The translations under genes were made by a program, and so were the position numbers. From Capsicum annuum (lineage: Eukaryota; Streptophyta; Magnoliopsida; Solanales; Solanaceae), in assembly GCF_002878395.1 (NCBI RefSeq), contig NC_061122.1, positions 80,214,147 to 80,278,146 of the forward strand: a stretch of DNA of 64,000 nt, in the 5' to 3' direction. The notes beneath the pieces were generated by a model that was not told the origin of the DNA, did no database searches, and saw only the letters and a list, made by a program, of their open reading frames with translations. Below are positions 24,601 to 35,182 of the stretch, in pieces. How positions within the stretch are numbered: position 1 is the stretch's first letter; every line of letters begins with the position of its first letter.

Positions 24601-24790
24601 CTCTAACTCATTGCCCGAGTGTCACATTTGGGTGAATTTGGTATCGATGGAAAGCTTATTTAATTCTCCACACAACAAAAAGTTAATATTATGGAAATTC
24701 TATACGGTTTAAAATATTTTTTACTTAGGAAATCATCCCTTACTCTTCTTAAGGATGAAACTCGACTTAAAGAAAATTCGGGGTGTTACA
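21606..24790 (-). repeat. Element H 5' LTR
   Basis: 3185 bases, from TGTAACACTCC to GGTGTTACA on the plus strand. Pairs with 16238-19409. Confidence 0.9.
22296..23055. repeat. Hairpin array in the H 5' LTR
   Basis: Same units as at 16931-17705: GAGATCA/TGATCTC at 22296 and 22413, then variants near 22475, 22540, 22604 and 22670 (GAGACCA with TTGTCTA), and the GGAGTCGTC stem near 23060. Confidence 0.7.
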
Positions 24791-25118
24791 GCAGTGGTGT
24801 CAACCTTGGCATTGGTATTGGTATTGGGGGCTGATACTTTATAACTTTATTTGATTTATGATTGCTCTATTTTGTTTTGGATCATATATATTTAAACACA
24901 TTAGGTTATTATCTTAGTTTGGTTATTTATTGGACGGATTGACTTGGTTGGGTTTGTTTAGGGAATAGACCTATCCTAAAGTCAGTATATGTACAAATAC
25001 ATTATCTTGTTATATGTTTGGAATTTATTTGACTCAGGGTTGGGTATCGGGGGTGGTCCTCGGTCCAGGTTGGACTTGGGATGCCCATCTCGATAAGGCC
25101 CCAATTCAAATTATACCA
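24791..25118 (+). repeat. Solo LTR G, right part
   Basis: Continues 16232 after the TSD. It has the segment GGACTTGGGATGCCCATC shared with the end of the F LTR (about 41238) and ends in TTATACCA just before the TSD GATAG. Confidence 0.85.
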
Positions 25119-25123
25119 GATAG
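25119..25123. repeat. Target-site duplication, right of solo LTR G
   Basis: GATAG, an exact match to 14232-14236. Confidence 0.85.
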
Positions 25124-25650
25124 GCTAAGAGAATTATCCATTCCAAACCCAACCAGATTCACTATCAAGTTGAAGCAAGCACAGGCTAACATTGCAGAGT
25201 TGATAAGGCAACTCGTCCCAAATATGTTTGACCCAAATTTTATGAAAAGTGATAGGGTGGAAGATCATGTTGATCTCATGGGTAGGCCATAAAGGATAAA
25301 GGATAAGAGGAAGATGAAAGTCACGAGAAGAGGTCTGCTAAAAAGAAAAGACACTGAGATAATATATTAAAGGAGAGACAATTGAGGAAATTAATAAAGA
25401 GATCGAAAAGAGATAAAAAAAAATAGAGTAGGAAGTGGGCTAAAGAAGAAGCTGCAGGCATTTCCACCAATTCAGCACAAGGAAGTGGTCAAAGGTCAGC
25501 CCCACTACCTATTCCTACCCCAGTTACTGAAGGAGGGGCTAATTTGAGTACCCCGATCACTATCACTACTACTGAGACTGAGGCCAAGGAGGCCTCTTAT
25601 GACTTAACAAACTCATAATCCTAAGGTCTATTCAAGTATTCTACTCCTTA
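25124..25650 (+). pseudogene. Athila 3' ORF, second part
   Basis: Picks up from 14236. It reads RLRELSIPNPTRFTIKLKQA and ANIAELIRQLVPNMFDPN, a helical region, to 25292, then a Lys/Arg-rich stretch and a Ser/Thr/Pro-rich tail in broken frames. No known catalytic motif. Confidence 0.55.
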
Positions 25651-25690
25651 TACTTTATTTATGGTACATTAAGGAAAACACATTTATTTT

Positions 25691-25703
25691 AGTGAGGGAG
25701 GGG
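25691..25703 (+). promoter_or_regulatory. Possible Athila polypurine tract
   Basis: AGTGAGGGAGGGG, the strongest purine run after the 3' ORF, where the PPT would be expected. No matching LTR copy is in the window to confirm it. Confidence 0.4.
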
Positions 25704-25707
25704 TATT

Positions 25708-26789
25708 TGTGTGAAATTTATCACCATGAGGGTTTTTGTTGCTTGTGTTTTTTCCCCTCATACTTTATCTTGGAGAACCAACATATTTAGAATTTTTAAT
25801 TTATTTTGGTATTTTTAATATCCCTATATGATTATAAATCTGTACTATGTTATTTCATTATGATGTTTGAGTGTTGTTTCCTTAGGTATATACCATGTGT
25901 GTCAAAGAAAAAAGATTGAATGAAAAGTTGTTGAACTATGGAATGTTGGATTTTTGAAAACAAGGATTACCTTCAAAAAATTTCCAATGTACATGCCTTG
26001 TGATGATTGACCATTGTGAAGTTATGCTTGATATTAGAATATTTGGGTTGAGCAAAGATGTTTATGTTAGTACAAGTATGAAAGTCAGTGGCATAAGTAT
26101 TTGTTCACTACTAGTGTGTGTGAGGTTTTACTGCATTTCTTACTCTGTGTATATAGATAGAACTTCCCTGGCTAAGTTTTGTGAAGTGATAGTTGATTAA
26201 ATGGGATTGGATCATAGGTCATCTTTCAATTATGTCCACTCAGCCTTAAATGCCTAACATAAAATGTAGCTATGTAGTTTCCTTTGAGTCCCTTTTGTGA
26301 GCCTGTAGACTTTTTATTTGCACCTAGAATTTACCTACCTTATTTGTTAAAGCCCTATTTTGTCCTTAGTCCCACCTTGGACATTCTGCAACTCAACTTG
26401 GGGAAATTACCTAGGTTGAGGGTGGCTACTATAGGGAGTTAATAATTGAAGGATAGTTTAAAAAGAGTTTTGGATAGTAAGAGTTTGTCTCATTTGGCCC
26501 TGGTCCCGTGGTATATTGCGTACCTCCACTTATAACATCGACATAAGTTGAGTCAATTTACACATCACAATAAAAGCATTAGTCTTTACTGCATTACAAA
26601 TAATAAATGAAATATTTTTCACAACAAACCTTTTGTTAATACCAAAAACTTATGATTAATAGTCTATTAATACTCATACAACTTAGTTAACACCTTATTC
26701 CTTGTAGGATTTAACCCCAAATTTAGTTGGATTATATATTTGATAATGATTTCTTATGCTCTTTTAGGAGAGTTGTAATTTATGTGTAT
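25708..26789. other. Unassigned noncoding sequence
   Basis: AT-rich, with no coding frame. It may be the start of the Athila 3' LTR or 3' noncoding sequence (about 26280-26420 looks like element 3' leader sequence), then unidentified sequence up to the protease fragment at 26790. I see no hairpin array or PBS here. Confidence 0.4.
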
Positions 26790-28122
26790 CATATGTCTCT
26801 TTATAATTCTACCTCTATAGCAGATTCTTTAGTGTTGGATCGGGTGTACCGATCTTGTATAGTTACCTTTACAGGCCTTGAGACGGGTTGATTGATTATC
26901 CTAGATATGATTTATTTTGATGTTAGCTTTGGTATGGATTGGTTAGCTTCCTATCATGCTATTTTAGATGTTTAAGCCAAGATCGTGATCTTAACTGTGC
27001 TAGTTTTGCCAAGTTTAACTTGGAAGGGTACGTTTATTTTGAGTCCAAACGGTGTTATATCCTTTCAATGTGCTCGTCATATGGTAAAAAGAGCGAGCTT
27101 GTCTTATTTGTCTTATGTTTGTCATATTAGTATTGGCTCACCGGCTCCTATGGATTTAGTTAGGGTTATTCCCACGTTCAAGGATGTGTTTTCGATGAAT
27201 TTGCCTAATAAGCCTCCAGATCATAATATTTATTTTTCTATTGGTGTGGAGCTGGGCACTAAGACCATCTCTGTTCCTCCCTATAGGATGACCCCGACTG
27301 AGTTAAAAGTATTAAAGAAGCGGTTGTAGGATTTGTGGGGTATGGGATTCATTAAACATAGTTTATCTCTTTGGGGTGTTCCTATCTTGTTCATTAAGAA
27401 AAATAGTGGTTCAGTATGTATGTGTATTGATTATAGGCATTTGAACAAAGTGACAGTTAAGAACAAGTAACTCTTCCTCATATTAATGACATATTTGATT
27501 AGCTTCAGGGTGCTTTCGTGTGTACTAAGATTGATTAGATATTTGGGTATCATCATTTGAAGATTAGAGCTTCGGATGTTTCAAAAATGGTTTTTCAGAC
27601 ACGATATGATTGTTATAAATTTTAGTTTATATCTTTCGGGTTGACCAATGCCTCGCCAGTATTCATGGGGTTAATAAACTGGATATTTCAATCGTATCTT
27701 GACTTCTTTATGATGGTATTTATAGATGACATCTTGATTTATTTTAAGGACAAGGTTGATTATGTGAGACACTTAAGGACTTTACTTCAGAGCTTGCGTG
27801 ATGAGAAATTGTATGCCAAGTTCTCCGATTATGAGTTTTTGTTGGATTTTATCACTGATTTAGGCCATGTGGTGACCAAGGATAGCATTATGGTTGATCT
27901 GACCAAGATAGTGGTGATTCGTGATTGGGATTGACCTACTTCTCCTATCGAGATTGAGAGTTTCATTCATTTAGCGTGTTATTATTTTAGTGGTCAGATA
28001 GGTATGATAAGAGCTTCCAAGAGCTCAAGGAGTTGTTCACTTAGGCTCCCATTTTGACTTTGCCCAAAGAGGGCATAGGTTTATCATGTTTTGTGATGCT
28101 TCTAGTGTTGGTTTAGTTGTGG
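26790..28122 (+). pseudogene. Truncated Tekay-like pol (protease, RT, start of RNase H)
   Basis: Begins in the protease (VLDRVYRSCIVTF, then FDVSFGMDWLASYHAI at about 26918). It runs into RT: VPPYRMTPTELKVLKKRL (27270-27329), [17 protein letters not shown] (about 27418), FGLTNASPVFMGLINWIF (27636-27690) and MVFIDDILIYFKDKVDYV (about 27714), where the FIDD catalytic box is intact. LYAKFSDYEFLLDF follows. The RNase H start (about 28085, FCDASSVGL) is cut at 28122 by element J. Frames are broken by stops. No gag or integrase is visible. Confidence 0.8.
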
Positions 28123-29426
28123 TGTTTGAAGATGCAAACTATACCTTTAAGGTGTAAGCGATCATCATCAGTATAGTAACCCAATAGAGGTTGGGGTCGA
28201 ATCCACAGAGAGTAAAGACAAGGATTTCAATACTTGAGAGTGTTTGAAGTCAACTAGGAGTTGACCCATAATACGTAGTAAATAAACATGAAAGTAAAAA
28301 TGGGGGTTTGTTTAAATGATTTTGAATTTAAAATTTTTGTTGCTTAAGAATGCTATTTCAGATCTAGAGACAATTAGAGATTAATTAAGTGTTGATGGGA
28401 CTTAGGGTTATGCCTTCCTAGTTATGGGTTCGTACATGGGTATTTGATTATTTGTCCAAATTTATCTAGAAGTTATGGGTAGGCTAGATCTAAAAGTTTT
28501 GGTGTTAATTTGTCAATCAAACACCAACTATCATAAATGGATCCTATCAAACACCTTATAAGTGTACCAATCTCACCAATTTATGGCCTCAATTAACATC
28601 CTTATGTCTAAGAGATGTTATTAAATAAACTAATTCAAGTTATTATTTACATCCAGTCTCAGCCATATCCCATCTGTCAAGGATGATATGGGTTCTAAAG
28701 TAATTAGGGTTTGCAACCCCCAATTCTTATTTAAAACCTGGAATGAATACAAAACTCATATCAATTAGCTAATTAGGAATACAAATAAAGAAAACCCATG
28801 CACTAATCACAACTTTAAAACCCATGCACTAATCACAACCTATTCAAGCATAACCCCAAGATGAAGAATTAGCAACTCATAGAGAGAGAAAGTAGAGATA
28901 TACCCAAATTTCCATTAAATTGATCCATAGAAAGTAAAGAGAATGCAATATCAAGATTTAATCTTAATAAATCTTCAATAAAAACTACTAATTCTTCACT
29001 TGAAAGTCACTCCAATGTTTTTTAGCTTAAGAAGAGTTCAATAACAGTTTAATAATGGTGGAAATGAGCTGAAACTTGCTTTTTGACAGTGATTTCCTAA
29101 TTGCCTGATATTACAAAAATGTCACCACACTGTTGATCTACTTGAGCAGATCCAGAGCACATTGGGCATAGATGGGGTAGACCCTGGGTGTAGATGACAC
29201 TGTTTTGGCAATTTTGGCCACCCACCTCCGACACATCCATGTGAACTTTTGGTCTATGTTTCTTTCATGTTTGAACTCTCATTGATTTGAATGGTTTGTT
29301 CATATTCATTTTCAACCATTACCTGCACAAATGAGCACCATACATGAGATTAACACCAAATCAATAAAAAAAATTATAATTTAAGCTTAAAAGATATTAA
29401 CAAGTTATCAAATTAACGACTTATCA
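28123..29426 (-). repeat. Element J 3' LTR
   Basis: 1304 bases, TGTTTGAAG to TTATCA on the plus strand. It includes GGTTGGGGTCGAATCCACAG (28191), the reverse of the GGATTCGACCCC signature near the end of the solo LTR at 37350, so the two are distant relatives. Confidence 0.75.
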
Positions 29427-29438
29427 ACCCCCCAAACT
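29427..29438 (-). promoter_or_regulatory. Polypurine tract of element J
   Basis: On the minus strand, AGTTTGGGGGGT directly before the LTR start TGATAAGTCG. Confidence 0.85.
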
Positions 29439-30369
29439 TAAACTATTGCTTGTCATCAAGCAACAGAGAATAATCTAATGGGATAGGGTATTTACGACTC
29501 AAAACCTCCCAAAATAAGGCTATACTAAAGATCTAGGCTAACAAAGGTCAACAAAGACTTCTCAAACATGTCATGGCAACAAATAAACCAAAACTTTTCA
29601 ATAAGCACATATCTATGAAGCAAGGATTCAATTTTGTATCAAATGAACCTTTCAAATCAACAAAACATCTCAAGAGGTGACACAAAATCTTCAAATAGCA
29701 TCTCAATCTTGACAATACAACTTACCTCGCTCATTTACCCAAACCAGGAGTAAGACATCACCATTTAACCCAATGTATCGATATTGCTCATTTGCAAGAG
29801 TTAGCTCTGTACACAAAAGACATTTCAAATCTTAAAGGATCTCAAATAATGAAAGAATTTACACTCACACTCGCAAAGAAATTCAAGTATAATGAGTAAG
29901 ACCATAGGCTTGCTCTTTGTGTTTTTTGCCACTAACGTAGACTTACTAAGTTGGGAATCACCAAGGTCTTGTGAGTGTAGATGAAGGTTTAAGGCGCAGG
30001 AAGGAATATATGGATCAAGTGACTAAAAGAACTCCTTCAAAACAGCCTATCATCCCTTTCTACCCTAAATTTTTTAAATTATCCACCTTATTCACGTTCA
30101 AATTATTTCCCTTGCTTCCCTTAGTTTTTAGCTTAACATTTATCAAATAAATCCAACCCACCATTTTTGTTCTTCACTTATTTTGATTTTTTTCAATAGA
30201 TTTTCTAATTTTAATCTCTTCTTATCCCATCATTTGTCTAATTTTACTTCAGATTCTATGGGCTAGGCTATTCAACTTTTTCATCAACCATATCTCTGGT
30301 CTCTTAAGCACATTGTTTAACAAACTTACATATACCAAATCTTATCTCATATTAGCTTATCATATTTTC
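29439..30369 (-). other. Noncoding interior of element J
   Basis: AT-rich. It starts on the minus strand with the post-coding string TGCTTGATGACAAGCAATAG (about 29445), which I know from the 3' ends of related plant elements. No pol motif is seen. Confidence 0.5.
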
Positions 30370-30817
30370 CCCTGAACTAGGAGTTTGAGCCACTCTTACA
30401 TCAATCTCACAATTATCAGCTACCTTCTTGTTCAACTGAAGTAATGCCCTAAAAAGATTTAAAGAAGTATTTTGTTAGGGACCTCATGATTTAGGCATTG
30501 CTTATCTTATTGTTGAATGTTTCCAAGTCTCATATAATGGTTCATCATTAAGTTAGCAAAAATTAATGATTTCATTCCTTAGTTGCATAATTCAAGGAGG
30601 AGGAAAGTACTTATACAAAAATGCTTCCATAAGTTCAACCCATAAAGTGATAGATACCATGGGCAAGGAACGCAACCATAAGACCCTTCTCCCATCAATG
30701 AGAATGGAAAAAGACACAAACGGATTGATTCTTGAGATATATAGGCTATGTCAAAAGGAGAACACACATCAATGAAATTCCTCAAGTGTAGATTGTGTTG
30801 GAACCCTTCGGGGTTGC
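30370..30817 (-). pseudogene. Athila-like gag fragment of element J
   Basis: Minus strand from 30817: NPEGFQHNLHLRNFIDVCSP, then SQESIRLCLFPFSLMGEG (30579-30869 frame). A frameshift leads to LRSLPMVSITLWVELMEAF and FPPP..LRNEIINF. This is the capsid core of Athila-type gag. The N-terminal part is missing beyond the element B insertion. Confidence 0.75.
30813..30817. repeat. Target-site duplication, left of element B
   Basis: GTTGC, paired with GTTGT at 35742-35746 (4 of 5). Confidence 0.6.
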
Positions 30818-31539
30818 TGATATAAGCATGAGAAGGACTTAGAGCACAAGACCTTTCATAAGGAGTCAATCTAAAGAGCTACATGGTCTTCAAGCAAAGT
30901 TTATGAAATTGGAAGATTGTGATTATGTCATGAGTTCACATATTGGAGTGTATATGCTAAAGTGTGAAGAGGAGCTTTGAAATACACTCCAAAGCCATCT
31001 CTATTTAGGGGTTCATTAAGGACATTATTGCCTTTTAATGACTTCTCCAATGGAGCACCTTTCATTAAAGGTATTTTTGTCATTGATTGTAATAAGTATA
31101 AATAGACAAGTAGCCTTCTATTTTCATTAGTTTTGACATAATGAATTGAGTGACTTTTTAGATTGTAATCTGAGTGTTAGATTGTAGTCTTCTCCTTCTC
31201 CTTAAGAGAGGAAAACCGAAATTTGAACCTTGAATGCATTTGGAATTGGTTTTTCACTTGTATTGGGTTATTTGGAAAGAAAGGTGTGCTTGAGGAAGTG
31301 TGAGTTCTTTGGGTCACCTAAGAGAGTGGTTTGAGCTTCCATTAGTGAGGTGTGATTGGATATATGATACATATCCTTTTGTTAATCACATAGTGGAAGT
31401 AAGGGTCTCTCTACTATCTTTACATTTATGCAATTCTTCTTCTTCATCTCCTTCTAGTGTGTTGTTTTTATCTTTGTGTGCTTGCTGATTTTTGCATCTT
31501 GTGTCCATTTTCATTGGGTGATAGTCCTTTAGGCTATCA
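30818..31539 (+). repeat. Element B 5' LTR
   Basis: TGATATAAGC...GGCTATCA, 722 bases, aligned without length change to 35020-35741. Confidence 0.9.
31097..31105 (+). promoter_or_regulatory. TATA box in the B 5' LTR
   Basis: TATAAATAG at offset 279 of the LTR, at the same offset as in the 3' LTR (35299). Likely core promoter for the element transcript. Confidence 0.7.
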
Positions 31540-31541
31540 TT

Positions 31542-31555
31542 TGGTATCAAGGGCC
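31542..31555 (+). promoter_or_regulatory. Primer-binding site of element B
   Basis: TGGTATCAAGGGCC, two bases after the LTR; initiator-Met type with two mismatches. Confidence 0.8.
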
Positions 31556-32876
31556 ATGTATTAGAGTTGTTCCCACAACTCTAAGTCTTGGATCTAAGAA
31601 AATCTTCATAAAAAAAAGAGTCTAGAGTCAAAAAATCCACAAAAAGAGTCATAAATCTGAAAAACTCAAAAAAATTGTGTGTTGTCTTGTTGTTTGGTAG
31701 TAGATCCGAATTTCACAACTTATATCTAGTAATTTTTAGCGTGTTTTGATAGTTTTTAGTGTTAAATTCTTGTTCTCTAACAGTAAAAGTGTCTAGATAT
31801 ACTTTTAGAGAGAGGTTTGGTTGAGGTTGAGCTAAGATCCACCATGGCTATGGTGTTTTTGAAGCTTTTGAGATAAGATTCGAAATTGGCCTTCATATTT
31901 GAACGAATTTTGTGGCTGATTTTTAGTGGGTTGAGTTTGTTTTGGCCTAAGGAACCTAGATCTATAAAAAAAATCAGATTTGGAGTTCATTTGCTTGTTG
32001 GTAAAACTTGGTCAACACTTGAATATTCATCTTGGTTCATCCATGATCCTCATATCTTAGTGAACAAGAATATTCAAAGGTGCTGATTGATCCAAAAGAG
32101 GGAACAAAGAGAGTGAAAAAGTTGTTAGTCCAAAAGCATATTCAAATAATATACCATTCTTCCAAAATAAGGGGGGGACAAGGGGACAACAAAGTACACT
32201 TACAAATACAAGGGGGGCCCAATTCTTTTCCATTTCAATTGAAGGCTTGAAAGAGCTCTAAATTGCATCCTTACACCCTCAAATCCGAAACTCTCCTTCC
32301 CAAAGGGTAGTGTTTGGCTGAGACAAGTTTTTGGAAAATTGAAAATTCAAAAAGTGACAACCAACCACGTAGTGCCATGTCATCACTTGCAATCAACCAA
32401 AATTCATCTCTAAAATTAGATTTTCCTAGTTTCTAATTTTTTATTCTTGTTTCTTTTAAGCTAATTCTATCACTAATTAGCTAAGTAGTAAGTACCTACT
32501 AGGTTTGGTAATTAGTCTAGAGTTTGTTTATTTCGTGTCTTCAATTTTTTGTGTGCTTTTCTCATTTTGAAGTCGCAGTAATTTGTTGGTTCAAGTTCGT
32601 ACATCACTTTATTTGAATAATTTCAAACAAAGATCGATTCCGGACCAAAGCTTCTCACCTCTCAAGTAACGTGTCAAGTATTGCTGATTCCCCAACACTT
32701 GTGAGGCCAATGTGGGGTGAGGTTGAGTGTGAGTGAAGTAAGGCTTTTGAACTAACTTGTTTGCTCATTTTGTAGGTTGTTTTGCTTGCTATTTTTTATT
32801 CTTTTTAGGTACATTTGCCATTGAACCCGAAGGTACTACTTTCCAACCTTTGGGAAATGATGCTATTTGTTCCTTG
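31556..32876 (+). other. Untranslated leader of element B
   Basis: About 1.3 kb without a significant frame. It corresponds to the leader of element A (47568-48857). Near its end are a GTGAGT (32729-32734) and pyrimidine tracts ending in TAG (32775 and 32808), which could be a short intron. Confidence 0.55.
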
Positions 32877-34416
32877 ATGGTTCGATTTGAGTCCTTTTCT
32901 TGAAAAATGAAGGATAATAATGATTCTTTAAGGAGAGATATGAAGAGTAACTTGGATGCTTTGAAGGGTGGTGTGGCTCGATTAAAAGCGGGGGTTGATA
33001 GACTATGTCCATAAAAACCTCCACAAAATTCAAACCATCAAGTCCCAAATCTACTTTACCAAAGACCTTACACTCCATAAAATCCCATGCCACAAATCTA
33101 AACCCATCATTAACCAAATTCGATTCCCCCTCTCCAAACTTTCCTAAACCAAACTCAATCCATCCAAGTAGGAGAAATGGGAGAGTTACCACCCAAGGAG
33201 AGTGAGGCTAAGCCTCAAGTTGGAGAGAAAATAAATGGTGAGGTACAAGGAGGATGTGAAAAAAAAAGTGAAAAGGAAAGGGAAATCATGGGTAGTGAAG
33301 TTGGAAAGGGAAAGAAATGTTTGGTTATGGATATTGTCCACAAAGAATCCTTATTACTCACTAACCCAAATACTATCATTTTTCCTAGTATTTTCTCTTC
33401 TTATGTGTAGGGTCAAAACTCTAGAAGTCCCGAGGAGAAGCCCAACAAAGTTCCCTTAAAGCCCTTGGCCGAAAGTCCCCATCTTGGGACAAGTGATGAA
33501 GAAGTGAGTCCAAAGGTAAAACTTGAACTATTCCCTTGTAATGAGGAGCATGAAGGCTGCCCTAATGCTAAACAAGAGGGAAAACACACTTCCTATGATC
33601 TACAAGGTAACAAAGCTATTCTCTACACTCCTAAAAACTTGAATTGTGGTGATGTGGCTAGTAGTGGCCAAGGTGGAGTAGTTTCGGAATTGATTAGTGT
33701 AGGAGAGTATGAATCTTCCTTTTGTGATGCTATGAATCTTCCTTTTGTGATGCTCTTGCTATTGTTAGTTTTCATAGGTACCAAGCTCTTAAATTGTGGT
33801 GATGTGGCTAGTAGTGGCCAAGGTGGAGTAGTTTCGAAATTGATAAGTATAGGAGAGTATGAATCTTCCTTTTGTGATGCTCTTGCTATTGTTAGGTTTC
33901 ATAGGTACCAAGCTCTTGTTATGAGTACGCAAGCACTAGTTGATCCTTTTGATGACAAAATCAATTCTTTTTGTAAGAATGATTTGTGTCCATCTAGTGC
34001 TAGCACTTATAATCTGAATAAGGTTCCATTACCAAGTGAAAAGAGTATTCACACACTAGTTGGATATTGTGGAAAACAAGTAGGCTGCCTTAGTAGAAAT
34101 CAAGGTAAAATTGGTACACTCTACACTCCCTTAAGTTTAAAATATTGTGATATGGCTATTAGTATCCAAAGGGATGTGAATTCGGGTTTACATAGTGTAG
34201 AAGTACGTGCTTCTTTTCTTGGTAGTTCTCTTATTATGTATAATGATAAATGTGCTCCTAATAATAACTGACTACTTGAACATGTGAATGATATATTTGA
34301 AATCTCTCAAGTAAATATTGGTGCTTGTAATATTGATCTAGATAATGAGTATGGTCCTTTAAACTTGTGTGATGAAAGTCTTGATATTAGTCTTGTTCAT
34401 AGTGACCATGTGTAGT
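32877..34416 (+). pseudogene. Main ORF of element B (unknown protein)
   Basis: One frame from the ATG at 32877 to 34416, with in-frame stops at the start, in 33000-33120, at 33408-33410 and at 34269-34271. The first part is a predicted coiled coil (MKSNLDALKGGVARLKAGVD). 33177-33410 is Lys/Glu-rich and ends HKESLLLTNPNTIIFPSIFS, which recalls the linker between protease and RT in other Ty3 elements. 33465-34271 is 268 residues open, with a tandem duplication (33642-33941) and the motif ALVDPFDDKINSFCKNDLCP, shared with element A. No known catalytic domain. Function unknown. Confidence 0.65.
33642..33941 (+). repeat. Tandem duplication inside the element B ORF
   Basis: A 150-base offset copy: LNCGDVASSGQGGVVSELIS and its repeat LNCGDVASSGQGGVVSKLIS. 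Within unit 1, the 23 bases from about 33708 are duplicated again, shifting the frame into a hydrophobic stretch (MLLLLLVFIG) before unit 2 restores it. Confidence 0.85.
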
Positions 34417-34435
34417 AAAACTTGAGAGAAATTCC

Positions 34436-35182
34436 TTGGGTGATTATGGGTTTGATTCTCTTGTAAGAGGAATGGCTAACCTCGACTTAGATTCTTGTCT
34501 ATTTTTTCTATTCGATCCTGGTATACTATTGGGGTGGGGAAGGTTGTGTTTTGGATTTCATTCTTTTTTCCTTGATATCTCTCTTAACCATGTCCTTTGT
34601 GATGCTTGTAGTAAGTATTTCATGATCATAACAAAGGATTATTAGTTGTATTTCAAATATGTAACCCCTTGACTTGATAGACTAGTGAAAGAAATGGCTT
34701 CTCATGGCTTGGACCTTTGTCTTCTACTTCCATTTGATCCCCGAGTTCCTTTGGGATGTGGGTGGAGTAACTTCTGGTCATGTGCATTCCCTTTCGGTGT
34801 TAAAGCTATTCACTTCCTTTATATTCTTTGTTCCAAGTTTTTCATGACAAATACCAAGGATATATGGATGTATGTCAAAAGTGAACAACCTTGGCTTGTT
34901 TATATAACTTATGGTACTAATGCTAACCCTCCTCCCTTGAGGAATATGTGCTTGTTTTCCCTCTCTTTGGTTTTGCAAGGTATGAATTTGACGACAAATT
35001 CCTTTAAAAATAGAGAGGATGATACAAGCATGAGAAGCACCAAGAGCACAAGACCTTTCACAAGGAGTCAAGCCAAAGAGTTACATGGCCTTCAAGCAAT
35101 GTTTATGAAGTTGGAAGCTTGTGATTGTGTCATAAGTTCACCTATTGGAGTGTATATGCTAAAGTATGAAGAGGAGCTTTGA
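34436..35182 (+). pseudogene. 3' ORF of element B, crossing the PPT into the LTR
   Basis: One frame from 34436 to 35182, broken by stops near 34643-34680. It holds two copies of a module: DACSKYFMIITKDY (about 34600) and LCSKFFMTNTKDIWMYVKSE (about 34828-34887). Then come PPPLRNMCLFSLSLVLQG and NREDDTSM, where the codons overlap the PPT (35006-35019) and run 160 bases into the 3' LTR as RPFTRSQAKELHGLQ. A tail of this kind is known from the pol end of some plant Ty3 elements. Function unknown. Confidence 0.65.
35006..35019 (+). promoter_or_regulatory. Polypurine tract of element B
   Basis: AAAAATAGAGAGGA, immediately before the 3' LTR; it is also coding. Confidence 0.75.

Larger units (their letters stand above)
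16238..24790 (-). mobile_element. Element H: gag-only chromovirus-like LTR element
   Basis: An 8.55 kb minus-strand element with two LTRs of about 3.18 kb, a perfect initiator-Met PBS, a gag remnant, a PPT and a TSD. The interior is only 2.2 kb and ends after the gag zinc knuckle, so the protease, RT, RNase H and integrase are absent. It lies in solo LTR G, which lies in Athila, so it is the youngest of these three layers. Confidence 0.9.
1..25707 (+). mobile_element. Athila-type Ty3/gypsy element, interrupted twice (overall extent)
   Basis: The pieces 1-452, 7685-14236 and 25124-25707 read as one plus-strand element once the insertions are skipped: gag end, protease, RT, RNase H, integrase and a separate 3' ORF. 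Athila assignment rests on the integrase core (GIDFMG, YILVAVDYVSKWAEA) and the RT box FMDNFSVVSD. The 5' LTR lies left of the window and no 3' LTR was proven. Joining the flanks of each insertion restores a sensible reading frame: 447-452 to 7685 inside gag, and 14236 to 25124 inside the 3' ORF. The many stops show that it is old and inactive. Confidence 0.8.
28123..30817 (-). mobile_element. Element J: truncated Athila-like element
   Basis: Minus-strand 3' LTR (28123-29426), PPT, about 0.9 kb noncoding and a gag fragment. There is no pol between gag and PPT, so a large internal deletion or a non-autonomous design is likely. The 5' part is missing; gag is cut at 30817 by element B and does not resume after 35746. 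Confidence 0.65.

Noticed and set aside
28118..28122. TGTGG as a left target-site duplication for element J.
   Set aside because: No matching right flank can be identified because the 5' end of J is missing; a TGTGG at 35869 is within unrelated sequence and likely chance.
33465..34271. The 268-residue open frame looked like a possible host gene.
   Set aside because: It lies between two 722-bp LTRs with PBS and PPT, continues a frame with stops on both sides, and shares a motif with element A, so it is element coding sequence.
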